Source: Synanceia verrucosa (taxonomy: Eukaryota; Chordata; Actinopteri; Perciformes; Synanceiidae). From it: a stretch of 64,000 nt of DNA. The position numbers and the translations under genes are program-made. Shown piece by piece: positions 25,101-38,800 of this stretch; positions within the stretch are counted from its first letter, which is position 1; each line of letters begins with the position of its first letter. The notes below the pieces were generated by a model, which was not told the origin of the DNA, did not search any database, and worked only from the letters and a program-made list of their open reading frames with translations. The stretch spans positions 4,663,001-4,727,000 of the forward strand of contig CM056553.1 of the NCBI GenBank assembly GCA_029721515.1, in the 5' to 3' direction.

Positions 25101-28100
25101 TACAGCATAATTTCAGGTACTAGGGGTGGGTATTGGCAAGTACTTCACGATACGATACATATTGTAATACTTGAGTTACGATACGATACAATATTGTGAT
25201 GTATTGTGATATTCTACATCACTGAGAAATTTAAAATTCAGCTTAAAAGTTGTACAGTATGTTTGTATGTATTTATATATGTGCACGTATTTATATACCT
25301 CAATTTATGCATATACAGTACATATATTTACATATGTACCTTTCATATATATATACATACATATTAGGGCTGTCAAAGTTACTGCATTGAGGTGGATTAT
25401 TTTTTTTTTTTGTTAAATTTTTATTTCAAGTTACTCTGGATTTACAATTGGCCCAAAATGTGGGGGGGGGGAATTGATATTAAGAAATTAAAATTCAATA
25501 TTATATCAGAAAAAAAAGTATTGCGATAAAACACACACATTTCTTCAATGATATATAATAAGAAATGGCCGAACTATACAGTGGTCACCAGCTAAAAAGG
25601 AAACATAGGAGTCATTGTTTCCAGGTGTTATGTAACCCTCTGTCGTACAGGATGCTAGTTTGTCATGACAGGAAGCCGTTTCAGTGCTTCTCTCCTCTGA
25701 GTTTCTGGACAGGTGTTTACTCATAGAGGAAGCCGCTCTGGACAGACAGGCTTGAAGACAGACAGGTCCTGATACACTCTGAGCTCAGGCCTCATGCATC
25801 TCCTGATCAAACAACCACTTCCAACATAAGTGACAGTTTGCAAAGCAGAGTCATTGAGAGGAGAGGTTGTGCTTCCATTCATTCGTAGAATTTATATGAT
25901 GAAATCCACCAGAAGAAAAAAACACATAATTGATTAGCATAGAGCTGTGCCATATTACAATATGTATCGTAGTGCAATATAAAAATATCTAACGCCTAAC
26001 CCTCTGTTATTTATATCGTAATTTTAATGTAGGCTGCTTGGTTAGCTCTGTTGCTACGCTAACGTTAACTTTACTCTGGTTGTGGTTTAGATACGTCGTG
26101 TAAAGTGCAACTCAGACATCAGAATGCCCACAGGATAATCCAAATGTATCATGAGAGTTCAAAACATGTTCATTGTATGAAGCAAAGACACAATGGTATG
26201 AAGGCTACTGCAGCAATGCAACTGATTTGTGGTAACATGTTTACATCACAGACAAGGACTCATTACGGCACTGGTTGTTAGGGAGTAAACAGAGGTAAAG
26301 CAGCATGGAGGAGGAGGAAGAGAGCGCAATGGAAAGAGAAAATAACATTACATCAGAAAAATACATGTCTTATATACGTCATTATCGGGATATACAATTA
26401 GTGGTATCAAGATATATTATTTTGTCCACATCGCACAGCTCTAACTGCAAATACTGGAAATATTTATGTTTTCATCTAAAACCAATATGTTGTGATATTA
26501 ACTCAACCACCCATAACACAACATGGAGCCTGTCGGGGAGGTTTCTCTCTTTAATCAACATTTCATTTGGATATATTTTATTTTTTTTTGTAATAACGAA
26601 CAGTGGTTATGTGGAGCCTGCATTATTATTTATTCAGCAAAGCCATTTCTGTTGTAGTGGTCTGCATGTCTTCATTGATAAAGTGACATTTCCCCTCAGT
26701 ATTTGTAATCTTATAAACCGTATCACCTTGCAAGTAGAACACAGCACAGTAAGTAAGGAAAATATGATGAAATCAAGTTCATCCTTCAGTTATTACACTT
26801 GTACTTTTCAAAGTCACATTGTTTCCTTAATTATGTGTCTAATCATGCTAAATATTAGATATGTATAGTGTATAAGAGGAGAATATAACCCATAGCTGTC
26901 TCCAACATGAGTATCACTGATACTGTACCTAAAAAACGCTGAATGTGATGGAGACCAAGAGAGGCAGGAAGGAAAAGGGTGTAATATTCCCCTCAATATG
27001 ACCTAACACTTGTGGAATCTGTCCTTCAGGTTTGCCTCTACGAGGTATCAGGAGAGAAAAGCCACCTGTCTGTGTGTTTGTTTAGTCAGCTGAAACAGAA
27101 ACAGATCTTTCCCTCCAGCTACCTTTCACCTTCCTCCTTCACCCCTCTCTTCCTCAGTTCATCGCTGTCATGGAAAACCTGCAGAACTGCAATTTGGGTG
27201 TCAATTATGTGACGGTGGAAACTAGATGTAAACAGTTTCCACTTAACTTAGTGCACTCAGGATCAGAACCAGAGCAAAATGCTCATTATTTTATGCTCTA
27301 GAATATTCCTTTTTACAAATGTTGTAGCAGTAATATAATGATGTCAGGAAACCTAAATGTCTTGTAGTTTCTAGGTTAACCTATAGTTTATAGGTTGATT
27401 ACCCAACACTTTAAGGGTAATCATAGGTTGCAGAGCCTTATTTTCTATCTCAACAGCTTGTCACGCAGACACGTCAAACAAGATTTAATAATTGGTTGAT
27501 TGAACAGTGTTGGAATGTGACTGTATAAGTAATATAATGAAGCAGCAGCTCACAATAAGCTTGATATATCCCAGTTAAGGAGCGGAGGAGTTAAAGTAGC
27601 CGATCCAAGACCTCCAAGACCAGGCCCTTTTTCTTCTTTGTATGGAAACAAATGCTCCATGTTAAGCAATTTCCCATAGATAAATAGATTGTATCTATAA
27701 GGTGGTGTGCTAATATCCACCAAAATGGTTTGGTAATAAGAAATGTATGGTATATTCAAATATTTCTATGTTTTTGCTCCAGAAATAGAAACCACATCCA
27801 TTCCATCCATTGCCTCTTTTTAAAACCTGTATCAGTTTTGATAATCTATTGACCCCCTGTTAGGCTTTTTTTGGGGCTAGTTCTTGGTTATGTTGCTGAA
27901 CATTTAACCCAAATGAGCTTGAACACAGCATGGTTCCCGCGGCTCCTTAAAAAATGTCTTAAATTAAAATCCAGATAAGTAAAGGTCTGGCGTTATAACT
28001 GATTTGCCTCGGGTGCATTGTGGAGTGGGTAAGACTGTTTTTAATGGCAGGCTAACTAGACCCACTGACTTGCGTTAGCCAATCACCAGTGAACTTTATG

Positions 28101-29833
28101 AACTCTACTAGAAAGACTGAATGAAATTTTTTGAAAACTGTCTCCACACGTCTTCAACACTCGGGCTCATTTAGAAATGAGGCTCTATGTCAAAAATTCT
28201 GAACTGTGACGTTAAGCTCTTAAAATGTCTGAATTTACCATAAATTTGCTGTAGGTATTGAATTTTCAGACGGTGCTTTTAATGTCAATAGGAAAACACA
28301 GTATTCAGAGATTTACTGCAATTTTGTTCACAAAGTTCATTTCTTTGTTCTTGAAAGTTGTGAAACTAAAGTTGTAGAAAAAAAAAGTGTTATGCCTTCA
28401 ATTTATATTGTTGTTGCAAGTACTAAAGGGCTAAAAAAATAATTAAAAAATGTTATTGGAGATTAATTTTGTCATCAATTTTTTTTCCCCCTGCTAAATA
28501 TCTATATGAGCATTGGCCTCAAAAACTCCATACCGGTCGGGCCCGACAATAAATTGACTATTTTCTAACAGAGAAATTATGAAATTTTTGGTTCTTTAAA
28601 AGTGGTGCAAGAACACTTTTTCAAACTGGAAATGTTAGTATGCATGCATGTATTACTTCAGTGAGCTGGTAAGGAGTTTTCTCTGGTGCTGCTGTGTCTC
28701 CTCCTCCTCTTAGCCTAGAAGTATCTGTCTCCACAACACAAGTATGTACTGGGATCAGTTTTACAACTTCTTCATTCCACTCCCCATTTATAGCTTTATG
28801 TGGTGATCCACAACATCCACATCTTTTCATTTTGGCAGCTTCTGTGGGACTAATGGCCACTGCTGTGGTCTTTCTGCACTGCACCCCCAGATCACTTAGC
28901 AGTCTAATCATGTGGCCGCCAGTGTGACATGTGTGTTTGTGAATGATCACTGCTACTGCTAAATGATGAACAGTGAACAGAACCACTGTAAATACTTAAT
29001 AAATACATCACTAAATAACAAACTGGATCCAGAGGAGTATTGGTCTGTTATTTCTCGCTCACTGCAGACTCCTTTATATTGTAAGTTTTGTTTTTTCACT
29101 ACTGTTTTGCATGGATCCATGAGATATTTTTGTGACATATTTTACTAAATAACACCAGAATCAGTGTCTTTGCTCTCTTTTTCTTTCTCCCAGGGGAAGT
29201 GACTGCAGCCGAAAACTCAAGAATGTAAGTGATGCTTCTGGATTTTGTGGGATAATCTGTTTGTGTGCTAAATGTATGTTTGGATGTAAACTGTTACTAT
29301 GGTCTGGTGTTTCTGTTTGTGCTGTGGTTGTCACATTCTGCTCTTATGGTGTCTCTTCCAGCTCTACCGGTTCTGTTCAGTCTATCGTCAGCTCTCTGTA
29401 CTGTGTTGTTCTACTAGGATATCTAAGCTACTCTATTTCTATCATCCTTGTCATTAAATCTGTCAATTTGATGTCCTGCACCTGCTTTTTCCATCTATTT
29501 TTGATCTTTCAACATGCAGTTTTCTGTCTCTGTCCGCTCTATATTTTCCAGCTCTTGTTGCTGTTATCCATTCTCTCTTGCATATATAAAATTTCTATAT
29601 TGCTTTTTATCATATACCTGTTCTTCTAGTTTAGTTCTCCCTATTCTATTCTAGTTCTATGTATTTATTCTTCATTCTTGTTCTGTTTCCTGTCTAATTA
29701 TCCAATTTTACAGTCCAAGTGATATATATTTTTGTTATAATATGCCCCAAACCCTTCTTCATTTTTTTATATTAATACTTCTATAAGAAGTAGAACACAT
29801 TAACGTTAGCCCTGCCCACTCTGCAGTCAGAGC

Positions 29834-29885
<52 letters not shown>

Positions 29886-32800
29886 GATGCTGCTGTGTAC
29901 TGTATTAGTTAATGTGTGGAGCTGCAGAGCTGGCCTGCTAGCTTATTTAGCTGACTACACATCGGGGCTATCAGCCACATTTGCAGCTATAGCAGACAGC
30001 CCACAGACTGCCAGCAGCTAAAGGCTTTAGCCAGGACCTGCTACCACACTGTGCATCTGAGGACCAGGATGTGAGAGCATCTGTCTCTGCAGCACATCAC
30101 ATATCGAGAGGTGAAGGAGCTGCACAAAGAAAAATTTGCTGATTAAGGTGTTGTTTAGCAGGTGTGACCAAGCAGGGGTGATTATGCATATGTGTGTGTT
30201 AGAGAGTCTTACTGTTGTTTGCATGCATGCTCTTGTGTCAGTTTTGTGGGTTTATCCATGCCCCTTGTGTTGCGTCATTTCAGTGTGTGTGTGTGTGTGC
30301 ACAGAAGCAAAGGGTGGTTGTCGTCCTTCGACGGGACCGCTTTGACAGGTCTTTCCACATCTGACAGATCAGACAGCTGCTGAAACTGAGGAGGCAAAGC
30401 TGTGATGCTGCTGTGCGTTACGTCACTGCTCAGGCCCGTCACCACTGTCATGTCCTCTTTGAACCACTGTAACCTGGTGTTTGTGTCCAAGTTTCTGATT
30501 GTTTTAGGTCTGGCGTTGCATGTCTGGATCATGCACGACAGCCGTGGCATGTTTCCCCATTCAGTTGGGATCAATATGGATCCGTTTTAAGCACACAACA
30601 GAAACACATTTGGTGCTGACCCACTTCCAATGGGAGCTGGCACGGATATTATCATTACTGTGGTGACACAGAAGCAATAAACTGGTAGCTGTGTGGCATA
30701 AAGACCAATGCTAAAACAGTAAATCCTGATAGTTTTGATTTAAATTTGGTGTCCTTGGAAAAGACCATCAGATCCCTCCCTCATCATCACTCTGGTTCTC
30801 TACCTGGGACTAAAAAAGCTGATTTTTCCCTCAGGTATCAGTGCTATATCACAGAAAAGACTCAGTGTTTCTACTGAACAGCAGGACCGCTCTTTTACTC
30901 ATCCTCTGAGTCTGTTTCGACGGCAGCAGAGGGTGTTTGCACTGACAGTATGACTGAAATGAACACATTAAGCCATGCTGAGCTCTCTTATCAGATCAAT
31001 CCCTGTGGAGTGCCCGTTGACATGGACACTGCAAATATAGCTGGGAACAATTGGGCGACGGTGCTGAAGTTGCATCTCAGTCTGTACAATCTGCACTTTA
31101 GACATTTAGCTGACTCAAAGGGGAGTTACAGTGAACGTAGTGAGCTTCACTTCCTCAGTCACTTTCAGGGCATTAGGTTAGAAGCACGAGTCAAAGGTAC
31201 GGCCCCCTTTTGCTACTGATTTTACAGGAATATTGTGGTGGAAGGAAATGAGATTGACCTGGTAATTTATGCTCTCTCAGCAGCACTGGCTATCAGACAA
31301 GTATAAATCACTGTGACCCCTGAAGTGATGCTGTATTTTAGCAGGAGAAGTGCTTGTGACAGGTTTCTGTGACAGAACAATAGCTCAGTGTTGTCATGTT
31401 TGTGCAGGATGCATTAGCTAACACAACTTCTTTAGAAGAGGCTGGACTGGAAGGAAAATGAAATGAGCCTTGTGGAGAATGGTTTCTGGTTTGCTTTGTG
31501 CACTTTTTATTTTTATTGTACTTATAACCATTTCACCTATTTGGTATGAAATATTTCACATGTTGGCCTGCATTGCTACATGTACATAAAGTAATGTGCA
31601 TCATCCACGTGACTGAATTGCACAACTTTCCTCTGGAAAACATTAAGTTTCAATACCCTGAAGTTAGGCTATTTTACAGATTTTATGGCAGCCATTAGGT
31701 TGGAACAGTCAACTGATGCTTCAAACAAATTGGCTCAGTCTCTTGAATGACATGTGTTGTGCTGACAGTCTAATGGACGGCATGTCTGGATCCACGGTAT
31801 CATTAGGATGACGTCTGACTGCAGTCAGGAACTTGAATTTATTTTGTGCTCCTGCGTTGCTGTCCTTTTAGCAACAAGTTGAAACAGTTTAGTTCTTTAT
31901 CATGGATGTCATATGAAGCCTGAACTGGGGAAACTGAAAAATATGGACACAAAGTGTTGTCACATCATCATGATGCCTGACTGTATTTTTTCCTTCCTTT
32001 TTAGGTTTTAATCACCATCTACTGGTTGGGTCGTGCTGCTAACAGCTGTACCTCCTACAACGGTCCCACGCTGGACCTGAAAGAGTTTGAGGGCCTGCTG
32101 TCACAGATGCGAAAGGTTTGCTAATCATGTTAAGTAATGTGTAGGCCTAAAAATATCATGAAAATCTAAAGTGCAGGGGCAGTTTTGTCAGAAGTTGTAT
32201 TATTAATCGCCTAGCAACCACAGCTGGTATAATGAGTAGAGAGAGTCCTTTCCCTGTAAACAGAAAGTCACTAATTCAATCTCTGCAGTCATGTCCTGCA
32301 AAATAAAATATTTACACTGGTTTAGGATGCACTTAATAAGTGTGAGTCTTTAAATGACTAAAAGTACAAAGAGAACTTAGCATTAGGACACAAATGCACA
32401 CACACTACGACGAGCACTCATAACCATGATGTCACCCCCGTGCAATTTATTCCACAATGTGACGTCTCTTTGCTTTTTCTACTGAGAGATCTCCGCCAAC
32501 TCAGCAAAATAACTTTCCCAGATGTTCACACGTTGCCACCGACCAAAACGAAGCCACATTTCTTTGAAAGAAAAAAAAAATAATCATAAAATGAGAAAAT
32601 CAAGGAAAGCACATCAGGTGCACATATTAAAAATTAAATTGGCACTTCAAATGCTTATGAAATGGAAACTTGACCATTTAAAAAGTGGTGACTGAAATGT
32701 AAGAAGCAGGTGAACGTGTGAACCAGCTGCACTTTCCTCTGCTCAGTATAAATAGCTCAGTATAAGTGCATCAGTTAAAGTAGGGTTCCTGTGGTTCCTT

Positions 32801-35800
32801 AAAAAGTCGTAAATTGTCTTAAATTTACCATAAATTTGATGTAGGTATTAAACTTTCAGATGGTGTGTTTAATGCCAATAGGAAAACACATGATTCAGAG
32901 ATTTACTGCAATTTTTCATGTTATTTTGTTCACAAAGTTCACTTCTTTGTTCGTGAAAATTAAGTAGTAGAAAGTTAAGTGTTATGCCTTCAGTTTATAT
33001 CATTGTTGCCAGTGTTAAAGGGCTGAAAAAAAAAATATAAAAAATTATCGGTTATCGGATTATTTTTCCTGCTTAATATTGATATCAGCCTCAAAAACTC
33101 CATATTGGTTCGGGACCTGCAATAAATCGACTACTACCAAAGAAATTGTTATGACATTTTTCATCTTAAATTATATTTGTTAAGGTCTTAAATTTCTTTA
33201 AAAAGTATTAAATTTGACTTTTAAAATGATGCAAAAACCCTGTAAAGGACCAGTTCACTCAAATAAAAAAAATATACCTCACTTACCATGTGGCATCCAA
33301 CCATCGATATTTTAAACTCCCTTCTTTTAAGATTAAGATCTAAGATTACTCCAACTCACGTCTTCTAAATGAGGATGAAATGGTGTGGCAGTACAGCTGA
33401 GATGAAATAAAAGACGAGTCTGTCTGAGGTCTGTGAGTTGCATAACAGAGCGGTCTAGGGGTCAGGAGCAGGAAGTCTTTTGGTAGACAGGAAAGGCCTC
33501 ACCTTCCATTAGTGGAGGAAAAGGTGAGAAAATACAGAGGAAGAATGTTTGATAACATTTTGATTTATAGACTTACAGCCTGTTGTACTATTTATATCAC
33601 GCTGATTTGTGCTTTTCATATAACCTGGGCATTCAGGAGTCGGAGGAGGCAGAAAGCCCTAAACGCAGCATCCGGGACAGCGGCTACATCGACTGCTGGG
33701 ACTCTGAGCGCAGCGACTCTCTCTCGCCGCCACGCCACGGCCGCGAGGACTCCTTCGACAGCCTGGACTCCTTCGGCTCACGCTCACAACAGACCCCGTC
33801 GCCGGACGTCCTGGTTGCCCGCGGCAGCAGCGATGGTAAGTCATTTTTTTCAAGTGTGGTCTTGTGGAAAGAAAGACCAGCCTTCAGATGAAAGGTTGCA
33901 GGTTCAGTAGCCATTGTGACATGTGAGCCATGCCACATATGTCTTGTTGAAGGGAAGTATGTCAGTACTGGCTGTTTTGTTTGGGTCACTTGTGTTCAGA
34001 TATAGTATACAGATAAATGAAGTGCATTGTTCTTGTAGTTGCTCTAATAAAGCATGTTGTTCTCCTCCCTGTGTTTTTGCAGAACAACGCCCTGAACTAG
34101 TCAAAGGCTATTTGAAATAATAAGGGAATGATCTCAGTGCAGTGTCTGTTTTGAAGCCAAGCAATGACCATTGTTTCATTTTAGCTACAGCTATGAGTCT
34201 TATGAAAGGGAAGAAATCAGCACAGGAGCTTTTATTAATCCAGGAAAAAGTCTACCTGCACACAAACGTGAAAAGCGGCTCATGTGCATCCTCTAAAAAG
34301 CATGCCCCAGCCTACTGTAGCTACAGTACCAAGCACTGTCACATCTGTTTTTGTTTCAAACACATTTGTAATATTAACATGATCTAAAACAGAAGGCATT
34401 TACTCATTTTTCTTCATGGAAACAGGAAAATTCTGATTTAGTGGAAGAAATAGAAGTGACAGAAAGTTTGATCTACAAAGTTAGAATCTAGATCTAGAAA
34501 GCAATTTGCTGTAAATAATAAAAAGTCTGTATTTTTAAATTAGAATATTTATTAAGTAACTTAAATAAATCCTTCCTCCTCACTTTGATGTCATGTTGTA
34601 CTGAGATAGAGGTGTGTTTGAAGCTGTGCTGAAATTTGAAGTTGAGTTTTCCTTAAACATGTTTTTGAATGTCAAGTACTGAGCGAGGAAATTAAAGTAT
34701 GATTGATGCCGCCTTCCTTTTTTAACACTTATTCCAGTCTGTTTTGACCGACAGTTGTCATGGTAACATACTCCTGTGCCGTGCACCTGACAGGTACTCT
34801 TGATTCTCCCAGGCTGCTGCTTTCCATAAAAGTTGTATGAGGTGCAGTTTGACATTTTTCACTTTGATTTTTGCGCGTTCTTCTCACAGTGTCAGTGTGT
34901 TTTAGTCGAGAATCACAGCTGGTGAAACTGAAACAGAAAAGACAGACTATAAAGGTCTGACTGCAGGTCATCTTCATATATTGCTTTGTTTTTTGTACAA
35001 TAAGTTTTTATTTAGATAATCATATATTGACACATATAATTCATTGCTTCCAAAGTGGTAGTATAAAATATGATATAGGAAAAGACAGGTAATTATTTTT
35101 TTTGTGAAAAAACAACAAAACAAAAAAATAAAAAAAAATGATAATTGTTATAATAATACACTAAGAGGCATTAAAAATGCAACATTGTATTTTTTTCGAT
35201 ATTAATTTGAATTTTCATAATTTATTGGGTGACTTCACTTGGTATGATACTGAACATAAATGAACAAAAGCAACAATAGAAAAATTAATCCACATGGATT
35301 AGCATGGCATAGACATGATGAGCGCGTTGATTTTGGCCACTGGAATCGCTTCCCACTCTTCCAAGAGTGCAGTACGGAGATCAGCAACCGTCACCGGCAG
35401 TGGAATACGACGCCGTACTCGGCGATCCAGATTGTCCCAATGGTGTTCAATCGGATTCGTATCCGGGGAATAAGGCAGCCAGTCCATAACCTGCACATTA
35501 TGACTGTGCATAACGTGCCTGCAGGCGTGAGATAGTGCATCTGTGGACGCCAAAATGCCTGGCTACCCTCGCTTCGGTCATTCTGGATCTCAGCGTACCA
35601 ATGGCCTGCTCCCTCATGTTTGCTGCTAAGCGTGGCGTGGTGACCGTCTGTGACAGCTTGCATTTTTCCTCTGGGTTTTTAAAGCCTTGACCATTTGAGC
35701 TCAAATCATCAAAATAACTCATTGAAAGTTTTCAAACGATGTCCTAACGAATCACACATGCAAAAACAGGGATTGGTACCGTCTGCCATGTTAATTTATT

Positions 35801-38800
35801 GTTTGAGCTGAAAAATGTGGCTCCATAGTTTCAATAGCCACAAGTGGTAGTAAACAAAACATTCTTGTGTATACAAAGTAGTTGTATCCAATTTTATTTT
35901 ACATTGACTTTCTTGCATTTTTAATGCATATTACTATAATAACAGTTGTTTATGCATAAAATCTGCATTGTCTGTTATTAATTGATTGGAAAAGGGGAGG
36001 CAATCAATACGTTTTTTACTTCCTCCCACTCCTGTTCTGTGTATGTTTTTTGTTAGTATTTTATTAACTTCATATTCGAAATAAATGAGGAATGAATGAA
36101 TGTTTTCCCAAGACTAACATGAACTTCCGACAGCTGTTTAATGCTTTGTGCTGAAGTCAAAAAAAGAGTTTGGCTGGCGTTAAAAAGCCCAAGCTGTTAT
36201 TGCTCCACTTGATTTGAATTTGACCCTTTTTAAATTTTAACGTTATCTTATAAAAGGTAACAGAGGTTGTCTCACAAAGCTGAACGCGTCTTTCATCTCT
36301 GAGCTGTATGAACAAAGAGTGAAGCCAAGCATCCTATCTGCCTGTTTCTGTCACCAGCAGCCAAACTAACTAAAGACTTTAGTGGATGTTGATATTTGCC
36401 TCTCACAAAGAAGAGGAAATAATCCACCCAAAACAAACCAATGAAATCATGGTCTTTGACAACAGAAACATTTAGAGACGCACCGATCCAGTTTTTTCTG
36501 ATCCAATCCAGATACGATACCTGGGCTGAGCGTATCGGTCGATACTTGATACTGATCCAATACTACTGATGAATGAATGAACTGTATACCTTAGTATGTG
36601 AGTGAAGGCATCAGACTAGACATAAACATTTAGCTTTGTTAAAAAAAAGGTAACAAATGAACACAGATATAAATGTACTTCATTTATTTATGAACAAATA
36701 ACAAAGTGTACATGAGCAGCAAAAAGAAATAACACTTCCATGTAAAGTGCACTGCAAACAGATATTTTCAAATGTAATATAAAATATAGCATGTTGCTGT
36801 GAGTTTGCTGATCACTAGCTGCTGTGTGCTCTGCATTAGGGCTGCTCCATTATGGAAAAAAAATCATTATCACCATTATTTTGGTCAATGTTTACATCGA
36901 TATTATCCAAAGGATTATTTTTGAGTTACACAATGCATTTCTTCATCATTTCTCTGTGTCAAAAAAACAACACTGCATATGGTGTTTGATATGAAATATA
37001 AACAGTAATATTAGTAACATCCTGTTTTTAAAGCTAGACGGAGAAACAGAACTTTTTTATTCTTGTTCTGAATTATTTGGAGGTTTCAGTGCTTCTCCTG
37101 ATTAAAGTGAATATATAAAGACATAATAGACAGTTGTAAAAGACAGAAGCATTGCATAAACAGTCAGAGTTCAGTTTCAATAGTCAGTGCTTATAGCAGA
37201 CACACCCCTCTTATGTAGTACTGTCCATAGTTGTTTACGCTGCTCTGTTGACTTGATTTGATTCAACAATAGACACAAATCTTGTTAAGATGAACACTGT
37301 GTCCACAGTTTGGACACATTTTATGTCAGAGGACAAGGAGTGATCGGCAGGGTTGTGGTTATTGTGAGGAGTAGTGGAGGGTAGAGGGTTTGCGGTGATC
37401 AGTGAGAGTAGGTAGTTTGCAAAATTAGGTTAATTGCACAGCCCTACTCTGTGTGATGACGTAACTGGCGTTGCAAATAGTAATTAAAGTGACTAATAAG
37501 TTAATTGAAGTGACTGGATCGGTATGCTGGATCGTCCTCATTCATCAGATATCCGATCCATATATACATATATCGGATCGGTGCATCTCTAGAAACGTTA
37601 GCTCTATATCAGTGGGAAACTTGAGATTGTGATGTTCAAAGACATCAGTTTTTTTCTGTTTAGGCAGTACCACACTCAGTCTGTCCACCAACACAGCTGG
37701 TTAGTCACAGTGTCAAGCTGCTTGAATGCTCTCACACCCTCCTCTGAAGCAGAGTAATGAATAACATTATGTTATTACAAAACAAGGAGGAACACTGGAG
37801 ATGTGGGCAAACTGTAAAAACTGATTGACAGTACATTTTTACTCCTGAGGTGCGGTGGGAAAAAAATATTGAAATGGCAATATATCACGACACTTTTTCT
37901 TCTTATATAAAATCAAGTTTCTAATTTCTGATTTTTTTTTCCTCAAAAAAGTAATGTTTTGGGCTGATAAATATGTGTACAACTTATTTGTATTTACAGT
38001 ATTTTGAGCTGCATTTTAAAATTTCAGTAGAATTTCACAATATATCACAATAATATTGTATCACAATACTCACCTCTATTATTTAGGGTATCATCCTGTC
38101 AGATCAGTCCCAGGAGACAAAACCTGGAGAAGTGAGAAGAGAATAACAAAGCATTTATCACCCAATGACAGTGAGCTTTGAGCACATTCAAACAGGAGCA
38201 TCTATTTATTCACATGGTTTCCCTGGTCTGACCTTTTTAGATAAAGCCTTTTCACTCTGCAGCTCTGTAAACTGACTTCAGCCTGGCAGTAATTAGGGGA
38301 CAGGAGACTATAGTGAACCCTGTCCTCCTCCCTCTCTTTGTTTGCAAGACAACACCCATGCAGAGTCAACCTGAGATCATTTTCATTTTAATTTAATCCT
38401 GCATCACAGAGATTTCCTGAAATACTTCACAATAATACCTGCCTGTAAAATGTTTTTATGGCTTCTACATCACATGCCTTTGTGCCAATTCGAATTAACC
38501 AATCAATTTAAATTAACAGCAACATTGGAAGTAACGTGACATAATACTTTCTGCTCAGCTGCATCGTCTTTTTGTCCTCTGTGCCACTGAGAATGAGTGT
38601 CTGACGGGTTGGTTCCTTATAAAGCTGCAATGATGAGTCGACTAATCAATTATTTGATCAACAGAAAAATAATCAACTATTTTGATAATGATTAATCTAG
38701 TTGATTAGTTAATCTGTAGTTAGTTAGTTATATTGGATTGACTCTGTATAGAATTTGAGCCTTCAAAAAGTAATTAACTCTCTGATTGTCCGCCGTTTTA

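Larger units (their letters stand above)
23303..29193 (+). other. limch1: limch1 intron after exon 3
   Basis: This 5.9 kb intron contains an inverted copy of the 7719 element (about 23695-24375), a composite repeat at 24955-25525, a hAT-like element at 25940-26443 and an AAAACCCT-ending element at 27931-28616. Nothing is recognised in 26450-27900 or 28620-29190. A 187-residue open frame at 26305-26868 looks fortuitous. Confidence 0.8.

Noticed and set aside
26305..26868. Open frame of 187 residues beginning MEEEEESAMEREN
   Set aside because: It starts inside a hAT-like element and runs into AT-rich intron. It has no transposase or other motif and no splice context.
30192..30590. Overlapping short open frames rich in Cys and Val near a GT run
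   Set aside because: They are low-complexity, have no splice context that fits limch1 and no recognisable family.
32200..32300. Possible second tRNA-like head (CACTAATTCAATCT)
   Set aside because: The B-box resemblance is weak, and no A box, tail or second copy was seen.
33512..33910. Open frame of 132 residues rich in Ala, Thr and Arg
   Set aside because: It covers exon 6 in the wrong frame. The correct frame gives the conserved SIRDSGYIDCWD sequence.
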